Assembly (NCBI GenBank): GCA_902478945.1
Contig: CABSMX010000021.1
Location: forward strand, 1-23,660
DNA from: an uncultured Collinsella sp.
GTDB lineage: Bacteria; Actinomycetota; Coriobacteriia; Coriobacteriales; Coriobacteriaceae
Length of the DNA stretch: 23,660 nucleotides
Direction of reading: 5' to 3'
Part shown: positions 1-7,981 of the stretch, in pieces
Position numbering within the stretch: position 1 is the stretch's first letter
Layout: each line of letters begins with the position of its first letter
The notes under the pieces: generated by a model
Databases searched by the model: none
What the model was told of the DNA's origin: nothing
What the model saw: only the letters and a program-made list of their open reading frames with translations
Position numbers and translations under genes: made by a program

Positions 1-34
1 GGGAAGGGGTGGGGAAAGGTGTTGAAATATGGGG
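1..34 (+). promoter_or_regulatory. Candidate MraZ operator: TGGG repeats in 10-nt phase
   Basis: TGGGG occurs at 10-14 and again at 30-34, with a degenerate copy TGTTG at 20-24. GGGA at 1-4 would complete a fourth copy if the base just before the window is T. The units repeat exactly every 10 nt (5-nt box plus 5-nt spacer), the arrangement known for MraZ binding sites upstream of mraZ in E. coli and other bacteria. The array overlaps the -35 element and spacer of the promoter at 22-50, so MraZ bound here should block RNA polymerase. The array is seen in the sequence; the binding is inferred. Confidence 0.7.
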
Positions 35-50
35 CGGTTCCCCATATTAT
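22..50 (+). promoter_or_regulatory. Sigma70-type promoter of the dcw operon (PmraZ)
   Basis: The -35 element TTGAAA (22-27) and the -10 element TATTAT (45-50) are separated by exactly 17 nt, close to the housekeeping consensus. Transcription would begin near 57, giving an mraZ leader of about 60 nt. It lies inside the TGGG repeat array and directly upstream of mraZ, so it is probably the main promoter of the operon. The next gene pairs are nearly contiguous, although weaker internal promoters are possible. Confidence 0.75.
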
Positions 51-82
51 TAATGACGTCGACAGGCGGGGTGGTTCCCCGC
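26..82 (+). repeat. Two related inverted repeats, core GGGG[C/T]GGTTCCCC
   Basis: AATATGGGG (26-34) pairs perfectly with CCCCATATT (40-48) around the loop CGGTT. GCGGGG (66-71) pairs perfectly with CCCCGC (77-82) around the loop TGGTT. The 13-nt core GGGG-N-GGTTCCCC is therefore present twice, at 31-43 and 68-80. The first copy fills the promoter spacer and part of the -10 element; the second lies in the mraZ leader just upstream of the ribosome binding site. Function is unknown: a dimeric repressor site or an RNA hairpin are both possible. Confidence 0.6.
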
Positions 83-118
83 GTACGTGCCATCTGAGTA
101 ACCGAGGGGAGGGCGCAC

Positions 119-553
119 ATGGGAATGACGGGTGCATACGAGCGCAATCTCGATGCAAAAGGTCGTCTGTCCCTGCCTGCACCCCTTCGTGAGGAGCTTG
201 GAGAGCACGTTCGCGTGTTTAAAGCCCTGGATGTCGATGCTCTGTACGTGTTCTCTGCCGAGGCCTTCGATAAGTGGGTCGAAGGACTCTTCGCGGGTCG
301 TGAGGGCCACGAGGGTTTTAACCCGCGTGACATCAACGACCAGAAGCTCATGAGGGCGATCAACAAGCGCACCACGTCGATGGATGTGGACAGCGCCGGT
401 CGTATCGGTCTTTCTGAGTCTCTCCGCAAGCAGGCGAACCTCGACCGCGAGGTCACGGTTGTGGGCAACTACGACCACCTTGAGGTTTGGGACCGCGCTG
501 CGGCCGATGAGGACGATGACGACGAGGCTCTGCTTGACCTCTTCTTCTCGTAA
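119..553 (+). CDS. mraZ: Transcriptional regulator MraZ
   Basis: A 144-residue protein, the usual MraZ length, and the first gene of the dcw cluster. MraZ is a ring-forming DNA-binding protein of the SpoVT/AbrB fold that represses its own operon. Two copies of the family's signature are visible: an N-terminal one with NLDAKGRLSLP (near residues 11-21) and a second with DSAGRIGL in the C-terminal half. The extreme C-terminus is very acidic (EDDDDE). The ATG start has a strong purine-rich ribosome binding site, GAGGGGAGGG (104-113), at normal distance. Its likely target is the TGGG repeat array at the left edge of the window. rsmH follows 20 nt after the stop. Identification is secure from motifs, length and context. 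Confidence 0.96.
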   Translation: MGMTGAYERNLDAKGRLSLPAPLREELGEHVRVFKALDVDALYVFSAEAFDKWVEGLFAGREGHEGFNPRDINDQKLMRAINKRTTSMDVDSAGRIGLSESLRKQANLDREVTVVGNYDHLEVWDRAAADEDDDDEALLDLFFS

Positions 554-573
554 GGGCAAGGCACGAGTAACGG

Positions 574-1539
574 ATGGAGCGTGGGATCTTGACACAAGAA
601 TATCGGCATGAACCTGTCATGCTCGGCGAAGTGCTTGAGTCGCTGCAGCTAAAGAGCGGCTCCGTTGTCTGCGATTGCACCCTTGGCGGTGCCGGCCATT
701 CGGTAAAGATGGCCGCGCAGGTGGGGGAGACGGGCCTTTTGCTCGGCGTCGATCAGGACGACATGGCCCTCGAGGCCGCTGGCGCCCGTCTGGACCGCGA
801 GGTTCCCGGCGTCCCGCACCAGCTGCTGAAGGGTAACTTCGGCGACTTGGACGAGCTGCTTTGCTCGGCCGAGGTGCCCGGGGTCGATGGCTTCCTGTTT
901 GACTTGGGCGTTTCGTCACCGCAACTCGATATCCCTGGCAGGGGCTTTTCGTATAACGAGGATGCCCCATTGGACATGCGGATGGATCCGGGTAATAACA
1001 CCTTAAACGCAGCTGAGGTCATCAACACCTATAACGAACACGACCTCGCCCGGATTCTACGCGTCTATGGCGAAGAAAAGTTCGCCTCGCAGATTGCGCG
1101 TGAGATCGTGCGCCGTCGCGAGCATGAGCCGATCGAAACCACCGGTCAGTTTGTCGAGATCATCAAGGCGGGAATACCTGCTGCCGCTCGTCGGCATGGT
1201 GGGCACCCTGCCAAGAAAAGTTTCCAGGCCATTCGCATCGAGGTCAACCATGAGCTCGATGTGCTCGAGAGAGGGCTTGATGCCGCTACCAGGTGGCTCA
1301 ACCCGGGCGGACGCATCTGCGTCATCTCGTATCACTCGCTCGAGGACCGTATCGTAAAGAACCACTTTAAGGAGATGAGCCAGGGGTGCACGTGCCCGCC
1401 GGAGATTCCGGTGTGCGTGTGCGGCAACGTGCCGATACTCAAGGTCATCACCCGCAAACCCTTGGTTGCCCAACCCGATGAGGTTGTGCGCAACCCTCGG
1501 GCGAGATCAGCCAAGATCCGCGTGGCGCAGCGCCTGTAG
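574..1539 (+). CDS. rsmH: 16S rRNA (cytosine1402-N4)-methyltransferase RsmH (MraW)
   Basis: A 321-residue SAM-dependent methyltransferase that modifies C1402 in the decoding centre of 16S rRNA. The SAM-binding motif DCTLGGAGHS (residues 34-43), the acidic GVDQDD strand and the FDLGVSSPQLD motif are all present, and SYHSLEDRIVK near the C-terminus is typical of the family. Length matches the usual 300-320. The start is uncertain. ATG574 is given, but its ribosome binding site is weak. TTG589 lies 9 nt after GGAG (576-579) and would begin the protein MTQEYRHEPVM, closer to the usual family N-terminus, making it 316 residues. It lies between mraZ and the ftsL-like gene, the standard order. Confidence 0.95.
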   Translation: MERGILTQEYRHEPVMLGEVLESLQLKSGSVVCDCTLGGAGHSVKMAAQVGETGLLLGVDQDDMALEAAGARLDREVPGVPHQLLKGNFGDLDELLCSAEVPGVDGFLFDLGVSSPQLDIPGRGFSYNEDAPLDMRMDPGNNTLNAAEVINTYNEHDLARILRVYGEEKFASQIAREIVRRREHEPIETTGQFVEIIKAGIPAAARRHGGHPAKKSFQAIRIEVNHELDVLERGLDAATRWLNPGGRICVISYHSLEDRIVKNHFKEMSQGCTCPPEIPVCVCGNVPILKVITRKPLVAQPDEVVRNPRARSAKIRVAQRL

Positions 1540-1629
1540 GCGCGACCGCGCGAAATTGGACCTCCCGCTCGCACCATAAACGAAGCTTAAACACACTACC
1601 AACGTACTCGGGATGGGAGGCGGCATATC

Positions 1630-2100
1630 ATGGGCTATAACACCTCAAACGCAGCACTTGCCTATGATATGAACGCCATGCCCGCTTACCGCGAGGCACC
1701 GCAGGCGCCCGCTGCCCCTCGTGAGCAGCGCACGCCGCGTTTTGATGTCTACACGGGCGCGGGCCGTCAGGCAAACCAGGCGGTAAGCCCGGTTTTCATG
1801 AGCGTTCTTAAAACGGTTTGCATCATTGCGGCTATCTTCATGACGATCGGTGTCGCGCGCGTGGCACTTGCCGGTGTTACGGCCCAGGTGCTTAACGGCA
1901 ACGCAGAGCTTACCAACACGCTCGAGAAGGCGACCGACGAGAGCTCTAACCTTGAGGTCATGCATTCGGTCTATGGCGCCGACACGCGCATTCGCGATCT
2001 TGCAGGCGCCTATGGCATGGTGGAGCCCAGCGAGAGCGTTACGCTTGACTTTTCGCAGGATGCAGCCGCGGGCGCTAGTTCGACTGCGGCCGCTCAGTAA
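1630..2100 (+). CDS. ftsL: FtsL-like small bitopic cell-division protein
   Basis: A 156-residue protein with a single membrane segment at about residues 60-83 (SVLKTVCIIAAIFMTIGVA). Before it is a roughly 57-residue cytosolic tail rich in Ala, Pro and Arg; after it is a short extracytoplasmic part with a possible helix (NAELTNTLEKATDESSNLEV) and a low-complexity Ala/Ser end. No enzyme motif is visible. The FtsL assignment rests mainly on position between rsmH and ftsI, size and one-TM topology, because FtsL proteins diverge strongly in sequence. FtsL would pair with a DivIC-type partner and FtsQ to activate FtsWI. The ATG follows a strong GGGAGG ribosome binding site near 1615-1620. ftsI starts 18 nt after the stop. 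Confidence 0.68.
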   Translation: MGYNTSNAALAYDMNAMPAYREAPQAPAAPREQRTPRFDVYTGAGRQANQAVSPVFMSVLKTVCIIAAIFMTIGVARVALAGVTAQVLNGNAELTNTLEKATDESSNLEVMHSVYGADTRIRDLAGAYGMVEPSESVTLDFSQDAAAGASSTAAAQ

Positions 2101-2118
2101 ATAAGACGGTAGCTGAGT

Positions 2119-3984
2119 ATGACAAATGACTATCGCCGCGGTTCCGACGGGAGCCACGGGTCTGGACGTCCCTCCTCGCGGGGACGTTCTGGTTATCAAG
2201 GAACGGGTCGGCCATCTTACAACGCGGGGCCGTCCTATGGCAACGACCCTGCGTCGCGTCTTCGTGGCTCGGGCGGACCTCGGGTGCGCAATACGGGCGC
2301 GCGCAAGGGGTCGTCGTCTGAATGGGCTACGGGAACGCCGCTGCCTCGCCGCGATGTCGTTATGGGCTGTATCGGGGTTGGCCTTGCCGCGGGCGTCTTT
2401 CGTCTTGCCGAATACCAGATCGTGAATGCTGACAAGCTGCGCGAGCGTGCGGACGCGCGTCGCCTGCTCTCACAGACGCTCTATGCCAAACGTGGCACTA
2501 TCTACGACCGCAACGGCAACGTGCTGACGTCGTCGGTCGAATGCCGCAATGTCGCCGTGAACCCTCAGCTTGTCGAGAACGTCGACAAGACGGTCTCGGC
2601 GCTGGTCAAGGCCACCGGTATTGATAAAAAGACCTGTCGCAAGCTGGTACTGTCTGATGGTTCCTGGGTGTATATCAAGCGCCAGGTCGACGAGGATGAT
2701 GCTGCCGCCCTGGAAAAGAAGAATTTACCCGGCGTGCTCTTTGAGCAGGCGATGAAGCGGGTTTACCCGTATGGAAACCTGGCTTCTCAGGTGCTGGGCG
2801 TCGTGAACGTGGACAACGCTGGCCTGACGGGACTCGAAAAACAATACGATAAGCTTCTGACCGGAACGAATGGCTCTCTTGTGCGCGAGCGCGCAAGAGA
2901 TGGCGGCTATATCGCAGGCGGTGCCTATAAAAAGGTTGCCGCGATCGATGGCGTGGATATCGTGACGACGATCGACGTCAACATCCAACGTGCCGCGGAA
3001 GATGCCTTGGCCGAGGCGGTCGAGAAGACGAAGGCCAAAAACGGATCGGCCCTGGTGACCGACCCGACGACTGGAGAGATCCTGGCCGCCTGCTCGTATC
3101 CGACCTACGACCAGACCAATTTGGAAAACGCCAAGACCGAGGACATGAACCTTCGTCTGGTGACGGATGCCTACGAGCCCGGCTCGGTCTTTAAGACGCT
3201 CGTGGCCGGTGCCGGCTTCGACTTGGGCGCCGTGCGTTCGAACACATCGTTTGAGGTTCCCGCGAGTATCAAGGTGGGCGACGATACCGTTACCGATGCC
3301 GATAAGCGTGACTACACCATGACAATGGACGTACGCGAGATGATGCGCCGTTCGTCCAATGTCGGTTTTGTCCTGGTGGGGCGCAAGATCGGTGCCGATG
3401 ATTTTGCCGCCTATGTGGACAAGTGGGGTATCGGTCATAGCTCCGGTGTCGATTTTCCGGGTGAGAGTCTGGGCATCGTCAAGGAGCGCGACCAGTACGA
3501 CGGCGCCACGCTTGGCTCGATGAGCTTTGGCCAGGCGCTGTCCGTCTCGCCGATTGAGATCGCACGTGCCGTGGGCGGCATCGCGAACGGCGGCGTGATG
3601 ATGACTCCGCACTTCTATAAGTCCAGCAAGGGCGATGAGAAGGACTGGGGCGAAGGCGAGCGTGCGATTTCGGAGGACGCTGCCGCCCAGGTGACATCGT
3701 GCATGCAGACGGTCGTGTCCGAAGGCACGGGCGTTGGCGGTGCGGTCGATGGCTATGACGTGGCGGGCAAGACCGGTACGGCCGAGCGTGCTGACGAGAA
3801 CGGCGGTTACCTCAAGGAGAATTACATGTCGTCCTTTATGGGCTTTGCGCCGGCACAATCGCCCAAGGTGCTGTGCTATATCACGCTCGATGGAACGCCG
3901 AGCGGCTCGGATGCTGCTGCGGTGCCATTCCAGTCCATTATGGCCAACGCGCTCGACGTGCTGGGTATCCCGCGCACGAAGTAG
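2119..3984 (+). CDS. ftsI: Septal peptidoglycan transpeptidase FtsI (class B PBP, PBP3-type)
   Basis: A 621-residue class B penicillin-binding protein that cross-links septal peptidoglycan together with FtsW. In order: a disordered, Ser/Gly/Arg-rich cytosolic tail (about 1-78), one membrane anchor (about 79-97), a pedestal domain beginning KRGTIYDRNGNVL, and the transpeptidase domain. The catalytic motifs are intact: SVFK (Ser356-Lys359), SSN (412-414) and KTG (551-553). The protein ends soon after the catalytic domain with no PASTA repeats. The ATG start has only a modest purine stretch upstream. In most dcw clusters murE follows, but here murF does, after a 124-bp gap. Assignment is secure; ftsI rather than an elongation PBP is chosen from cluster position. 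Confidence 0.93.
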   Translation: MTNDYRRGSDGSHGSGRPSSRGRSGYQGTGRPSYNAGPSYGNDPASRLRGSGGPRVRNTGARKGSSSEWATGTPLPRRDVVMGCIGVGLAAGVFRLAEYQIVNADKLRERADARRLLSQTLYAKRGTIYDRNGNVLTSSVECRNVAVNPQLVENVDKTVSALVKATGIDKKTCRKLVLSDGSWVYIKRQVDEDDAAALEKKNLPGVLFEQAMKRVYPYGNLASQVLGVVNVDNAGLTGLEKQYDKLLTGTNGSLVRERARDGGYIAGGAYKKVAAIDGVDIVTTIDVNIQRAAEDALAEAVEKTKAKNGSALVTDPTTGEILAACSYPTYDQTNLENAKTEDMNLRLVTDAYEPGSVFKTLVAGAGFDLGAVRSNTSFEVPASIKVGDDTVTDADKRDYTMTMDVREMMRRSSNVGFVLVGRKIGADDFAAYVDKWGIGHSSGVDFPGESLGIVKERDQYDGATLGSMSFGQALSVSPIEIARAVGGIANGGVMMTPHFYKSSKGDEKDWGEGERAISEDAAAQVTSCMQTVVSEGTGVGGAVDGYDVAGKTGTAERADENGGYLKENYMSSFMGFAPAQSPKVLCYITLDGTPSGSDAAAVPFQSIMANALDVLGIPRTK

Positions 3985-4035
3985 GGGGTTGCAATCTTGA
4001 GCGTGGTCTGCCGTTTGATCTGAAGGTGTTCACAC

Positions 4036-4071
4036 GCCCTGCACCACGCATGGGCGGCGCTGGGATACAAT
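4036..4071 (+). promoter_or_regulatory. Possible weak internal promoter and hairpin upstream of murF
   Basis: The 124-bp gap between ftsI and murF (3985-4108) contains the -10-like hexamer TACAAT (4066-4071) with no good -35 at the proper distance. Just before it is an imperfect hairpin in which CGCCCTGC (4035-4042) pairs with GCA (4048-4050) and GGGCG (4052-4056), with a bulged T at 4051. No T tract follows, so it is not a standard terminator. This is where murE would normally be. I see no remnant of a coding region here. Confidence 0.3.
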
Positions 4072-4108
4072 ACGCCGATAGCATTATTAGGTTTACAGGG
4101 GAGCTGCA

Positions 4109-5533
4109 ATGATAGAGATCGCCGTCAACAACCTCGCGGCCGCAACAGGGGCCCGAACCGTGACGGGAGAAGCCGATCGGGTATGCCGCGGTTGCGTTAT
4201 CGACTCGCGCCAGGTTGAGGAGGGCACGATATTCGTCGCCTTCCCGGGCGAAAAGGTCGACGGCAACGACTTTGCTTCCCGTGCCATCGAGTTGGGTGCC
4301 GGCGCCGTCGTGATGACGCGCGAGCCCGATGCCCGGCTGCTTTCGCTGGCCCAAGAGAAGGGCTGCGCCATTCTGCATACCGATGACCCCGAGGAGTTTT
4401 TGCTGCGCCTGGCTCACGCTTATCGTTTGGAGCTTGGTTGCCTGGTGATTGGCATTACCGGCTCTATCGGCAAGACGACGACCAAGGACGTGCTCGCCGC
4501 GGTACTCTCCAAGCGCTATCGCGTTTGGGCCACCAAGGGCAACTACAACAACCTGATCGGTATGCCTCTCACGGTACTGGCGGCCCCTGTCGACACCGAG
4601 GTTCTGGTGCTCGAGATGGGCATGAACCATTTCCATGAAATTGAGCGCCTGTCTCAGTCTGCCAATCCCAACCTTGCGATCGTGACCAAGATCGGTACCT
4701 CCCATATCGGTATTCTGGGCAGTCGCGAGAATATCGCTCGTGCCAAATCCGAGATTGTTGGCGGCATGTGTGCCGCCGGCGATCTTCTCCCGTTGCTGGT
4801 TTTGGGTGGCGAGGACGACTTTACCCCGTTTATCCGCGATACCTTTGCCGCGCCTGCGGGCGTCGACGTGATGCTTGCGGGCGTCTCGGACGACGATGAG
4901 GTCCGTGCGCGCGATATTCGCGTTGACGATGAGGGACGCCCGGTCTTTACGCTCGATTTTGGCTTGGGCGAGACCGTCGACACCCTGCTTGCCATTCCCG
5001 GCGTGCAGTCCGTTCCCAATGCCGTCAAGGCCGCGGCGGTTGCCTATCGCCTTGGCGTGACGCCCGAGCAGATCGATGTCGCCTTTAGGGGTCTTACGAT
5101 TACCGGGCATCGTCAGGAAATCAAGCGCGCCAAGAGCGGCGCTCGCGTCATCGATGACTCATATAACGCCAGTGCCGAATCGATGGCAGCCGGCCTCGAC
5201 CTGCTGTGTTCGCTTTCGTGCACGGGTTCGCGCATGGCCGTTCTGGGAGAGATGGGCGAGATGGGCGACGAGGCCCCCCGCATGCATGAGCTGGTGGGCG
5301 CCTATGCGGCGGCCAAGAAGCTCGATATGCTCGCGTGTGTCGGCGGTGAGCTTGCCCAGCGTATGGCCGAGGCCGCGCACATGATGGGTATGGATGAGGA
5401 CCGCATCCAGGTGTTCTCCGACTATCAGCAGGTGCTCGACCGCATGGGCGGCGCACTTGAGAAGCATGATGTCGTGCTGGTCAAGGGCTCCCGCTTCGTT
5501 GAGCTCGATCGCTTTGTGGAAGGTGTGTGCTAG
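4109..5533 (+). CDS. murF: UDP-MurNAc-tripeptide:D-Ala-D-Ala ligase MurF
   Basis: A 474-residue Mur ligase that adds D-Ala-D-Ala to UDP-MurNAc-tripeptide in the cytoplasm, the last nucleotide-precursor step. Visible features are the N-terminal substrate domain with the conserved VIDSRQV, the ATP-binding loop GSIGKTT (118-124), GNYNNLIGMPLTVL and EMGMNHFHEI typical of MurF rather than MurE, and the C-terminal DDSYNASAESM motif. Length is normal for MurF. The ribosome binding site GGGGAG lies just upstream of the ATG. The mraY start is 3 nt after the stop, so translation is probably coupled. It directly follows ftsI without an intervening murE. Confidence 0.95.
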   Translation: MIEIAVNNLAAATGARTVTGEADRVCRGCVIDSRQVEEGTIFVAFPGEKVDGNDFASRAIELGAGAVVMTREPDARLLSLAQEKGCAILHTDDPEEFLLRLAHAYRLELGCLVIGITGSIGKTTTKDVLAAVLSKRYRVWATKGNYNNLIGMPLTVLAAPVDTEVLVLEMGMNHFHEIERLSQSANPNLAIVTKIGTSHIGILGSRENIARAKSEIVGGMCAAGDLLPLLVLGGEDDFTPFIRDTFAAPAGVDVMLAGVSDDDEVRARDIRVDDEGRPVFTLDFGLGETVDTLLAIPGVQSVPNAVKAAAVAYRLGVTPEQIDVAFRGLTITGHRQEIKRAKSGARVIDDSYNASAESMAAGLDLLCSLSCTGSRMAVLGEMGEMGDEAPRMHELVGAYAAAKKLDMLACVGGELAQRMAEAAHMMGMDEDRIQVFSDYQQVLDRMGGALEKHDVVLVKGSRFVELDRFVEGVC

Positions 5534-5536
5534 TCC

Positions 5537-6556
5537 ATGTTCGGCAATCCTTCGTATCCTACGTACCAGGCTTTTTTGGGATTGGGTATCGCCGCTATCA
5601 TCGCGATGCTGCTCATGCCGTGGTGGATTAAGCTCCTAAAGGTCGAGGGTATCGGCCAGCAGGTTCGTGCCGATGGCCCCAAGCGTCACCTGATTAAGCA
5701 GGGCACGCCCACCATGGGTGGCGTCATCATTCTGGTTGCCGTTTCGCTGACGTGCCTTTTGATGGGCAAGCTCACCACCGAGCTCGTGCTTGTGCTGCTC
5801 GCCACGCTGGCAACCGGCGTTCTCGGTCTCATCGATGACCTCACTTCTGTCACGCACGGCCGCTCGCTCGGCCTGACGCCTCACGCCAAGATGATCGGCC
5901 TTACCCTCATCTGCGTTACCTTTACCGTGCTTGCCGTCAACTGGTGCGGCGTCGCCCCCGAGATTCGTTTCCCCGGTGGCCTGACGATCGACCTTGGCGT
6001 GCTCTCGACCACCATTTGCGGTCTCTCTTTCCCGTGGCTCTACCTTGTCTTTTGCTGGCTGATGATCGCGGGCCTTTCCAACGCCGTAAACCTCACCGAT
6101 GGCTTGGACGGCCTTGCCGGCGGCACCTCCATGATCGCCATGCTGGCCATGGCTGCCATGGCGTTTTTGCACGGCGATGTGAATCTGTCCATCTTCTGCA
6201 CTGCGTGCGCCGGTGCGTGCCTGGGCTTTTTGTGGTTCAACTGCTATCCGGCGAGCATCTTTATGGGTGATACCGGCTCGCTGGCGCTGGGTGCCGCTTT
6301 TGCCTGCACCTCCATCATTACCAACACCGAGGTCGTTTCCCTCATCATCGGCGGCCTGTTTATCGTCGAGACCTTGTCGGTCATGATTCAGGTCGTCTAT
6401 TTCCACTTTACGCACAAGCGCGTCTTTCTCATGGCGCCCATTCACCATCATTTTGAAAAGAAGGGCTGGGCCGAGACCAAGGTCGTCATCCGTTTTTGGA
6501 TTGTCGCCGCGGCCTTTGGAGCCCTGGGCCTCGCGTTGTTCTTCCAGTTGGGATAG
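5537..6556 (+). CDS. mraY: Phospho-MurNAc-pentapeptide transferase MraY
   Basis: A 339-residue polytopic membrane enzyme that transfers phospho-MurNAc-pentapeptide to undecaprenyl phosphate, making lipid I. The diagnostic motifs are intact: the IDD aspartates (Asp100-Asp101), NLTDGLDGLAGG (from Asn185) and the histidine motif IHHHFEKKGW (His303-His305). About ten hydrophobic segments are visible, as expected. The ATG is 3 nt after the murF stop, and its Shine-Dalgarno-like GGAAGG lies inside the end of murF. murD follows after 9 nt. Both context and motifs are unambiguous. Confidence 0.97.
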   Translation: MFGNPSYPTYQAFLGLGIAAIIAMLLMPWWIKLLKVEGIGQQVRADGPKRHLIKQGTPTMGGVIILVAVSLTCLLMGKLTTELVLVLLATLATGVLGLIDDLTSVTHGRSLGLTPHAKMIGLTLICVTFTVLAVNWCGVAPEIRFPGGLTIDLGVLSTTICGLSFPWLYLVFCWLMIAGLSNAVNLTDGLDGLAGGTSMIAMLAMAAMAFLHGDVNLSIFCTACAGACLGFLWFNCYPASIFMGDTGSLALGAAFACTSIITNTEVVSLIIGGLFIVETLSVMIQVVYFHFTHKRVFLMAPIHHHFEKKGWAETKVVIRFWIVAAAFGALGLALFFQLG

Positions 6557-6565
6557 TGGTCTTTC

Positions 6566-7972
6566 ATGCCTCTTGCTGATGTCTTTAGCCTGCTCGTTTT
6601 GGGTCAGGGTAAGTCCGGTCTTGATGTTGCTCGCTGGGCGCTTGCGCACCCCGAGCGCGTGAGTTCCGTTACCGTATACGGTGGCGGCACGTCCGAGCCC
6701 AATGATGCCACGCGTTTGCTCGAGGCGCACGGGGCATCATTTGTCTATGGAACAGAACAGGTCGAGGGCGCGTTTGATGTGTGCGTGACGTGTCCGGGCA
6801 TCTCGGAGTTCTCGGCATTCTTTAAGGCTGGCCGCGATCACGCTGCCCAGATTATGGGTGAGCCCGAGTTTGCCTACCGTCTGTCTCCCCAAAACTGGAT
6901 TGCCATTACTGGCACCAACGGCAAGACGACCACCACGTCGCTGACCGACTACCTGCTTAAGGCGGCGGGCGAGGCGAGCGTTGCTGTCGGCAACATCGGT
7001 GAGCCGCCGGTGAACGAAATCGATGGCCGCGCGCATAACGAGTGGTTTGTGGCGGAGCTTTCGAGCTATCAGATCGCAACGACCCAGGAGCTTCACCCCC
7101 GTGTGGCGGTGCTGCTCAACATTACCCCCGACCATCTGGGCTGGCATAAGAGCCATAAGAACTATGCGCTCGCCAAGATTAAGCTCTTCGAGAACATGGT
7201 CGACGATGACCTGGTGATTGTTGATGTCGAGGATGCCGGTATCCACGAGTTCGATGAGTACATCTATGTTCCGGGTCGCCGCATCTGTAAGGTTGCTTTT
7301 GACGAGCCTGCGGGCGAGGACGCCGCATTTGTGCGCGATGGCAAGATGATCGTTCGCCTGAAGGGCGTCGAGACCCCGCTCGTCGATACGTCCGAGCTTA
7401 AGATTTCGGGCCATCACAATGTAATCAATGCCCTGTGTGCTGCCGCGGCGGCCCTGACGGTCGGCGCCGATGTTGACGGTGTGTGTCGCGGCCTGGCCTC
7501 GTTCCAGCCGCTGGAGCACCGCGTTGAGCCCTGTGGCGAGATCGATGGCGTGCGCTACGTCAACGATTCCAAGGCAACGAACACCGATGCGGTCGAAAAG
7601 GCCCTGACGGCGTTTCCCGATGACGATGTGATCTTGCTGCTCGGCGGTCACGATAAGGGCACGCCGCTCGAGTCCTTTGCCCGCGTTGTGATGAACAACG
7701 TTCGTTCGGTGGTCTGCTTTGGCGACGCGCGCGAGCGCTTTACCGCCGCTATGGACGAAGCGGATGTCGACGGTGATGTCGATATCGCCCAGGCCGACGA
7801 CCTGCGCGATGCCGTGGATGTTGCCCGTTCGCTCTCGAGCCGCGGCGATGTGATCTTACTGTCGCCCGCCTGCTCTTCGTTCGATGAGTTCTCGGGCTAC
7901 GAGGAGCGCGGCCGCGTGTTTAAGGACTATGTGGCCCAGCTTGCCGCTGCGTCCAATACACAAATGGAATAG
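6566..7972 (+). CDS. murD: UDP-MurNAc-L-Ala:D-Glu ligase MurD
   Basis: A 468-residue cytoplasmic Mur ligase that adds D-glutamate to UDP-MurNAc-L-Ala. It begins with the Rossmann-like VLGQGKSGLDVA, has the ATP loop GTNGKTTTT (from Gly116), the LLNITPDHLGWH motif and the C-terminal NDSKATNTDAV plus LLGGHDKG motifs that distinguish MurD from other Mur ligases. Length is slightly above the usual 430-460. The ribosome binding site before ATG6566 is weak, consistent with translation coupled to mraY 9 nt upstream. ftsW starts within 10 nt of the stop. Confidence 0.96.
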   Translation: MPLADVFSLLVLGQGKSGLDVARWALAHPERVSSVTVYGGGTSEPNDATRLLEAHGASFVYGTEQVEGAFDVCVTCPGISEFSAFFKAGRDHAAQIMGEPEFAYRLSPQNWIAITGTNGKTTTTSLTDYLLKAAGEASVAVGNIGEPPVNEIDGRAHNEWFVAELSSYQIATTQELHPRVAVLLNITPDHLGWHKSHKNYALAKIKLFENMVDDDLVIVDVEDAGIHEFDEYIYVPGRRICKVAFDEPAGEDAAFVRDGKMIVRLKGVETPLVDTSELKISGHHNVINALCAAAAALTVGADVDGVCRGLASFQPLEHRVEPCGEIDGVRYVNDSKATNTDAVEKALTAFPDDDVILLLGGHDKGTPLESFARVVMNNVRSVVCFGDARERFTAAMDEADVDGDVDIAQADDLRDAVDVARSLSSRGDVILLSPACSSFDEFSGYEERGRVFKDYVAQLAAASNTQME

Positions 7973-7981
7973 GGGTTGCCG

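Noticed and set aside
2725..3858. 377-codon open frame on the - strand inside ftsI
   Set aside because: It lies fully opposite a gene with intact catalytic motifs, has a composition typical of reverse-strand shadows in GC-rich DNA and shows no known domain.
3938..5110. 390-codon open frame on the - strand across murF
   Set aside because: Antisense shadow of murF; low-complexity His/Gly/Arg-rich translation and no ribosome binding site or domain seen.
5636..6730. 364-codon open frame on the - strand across mraY and the start of murD
   Set aside because: Shadow of two well-supported genes, with a highly charged Gly/Gln/His-rich translation unlike a folded protein.
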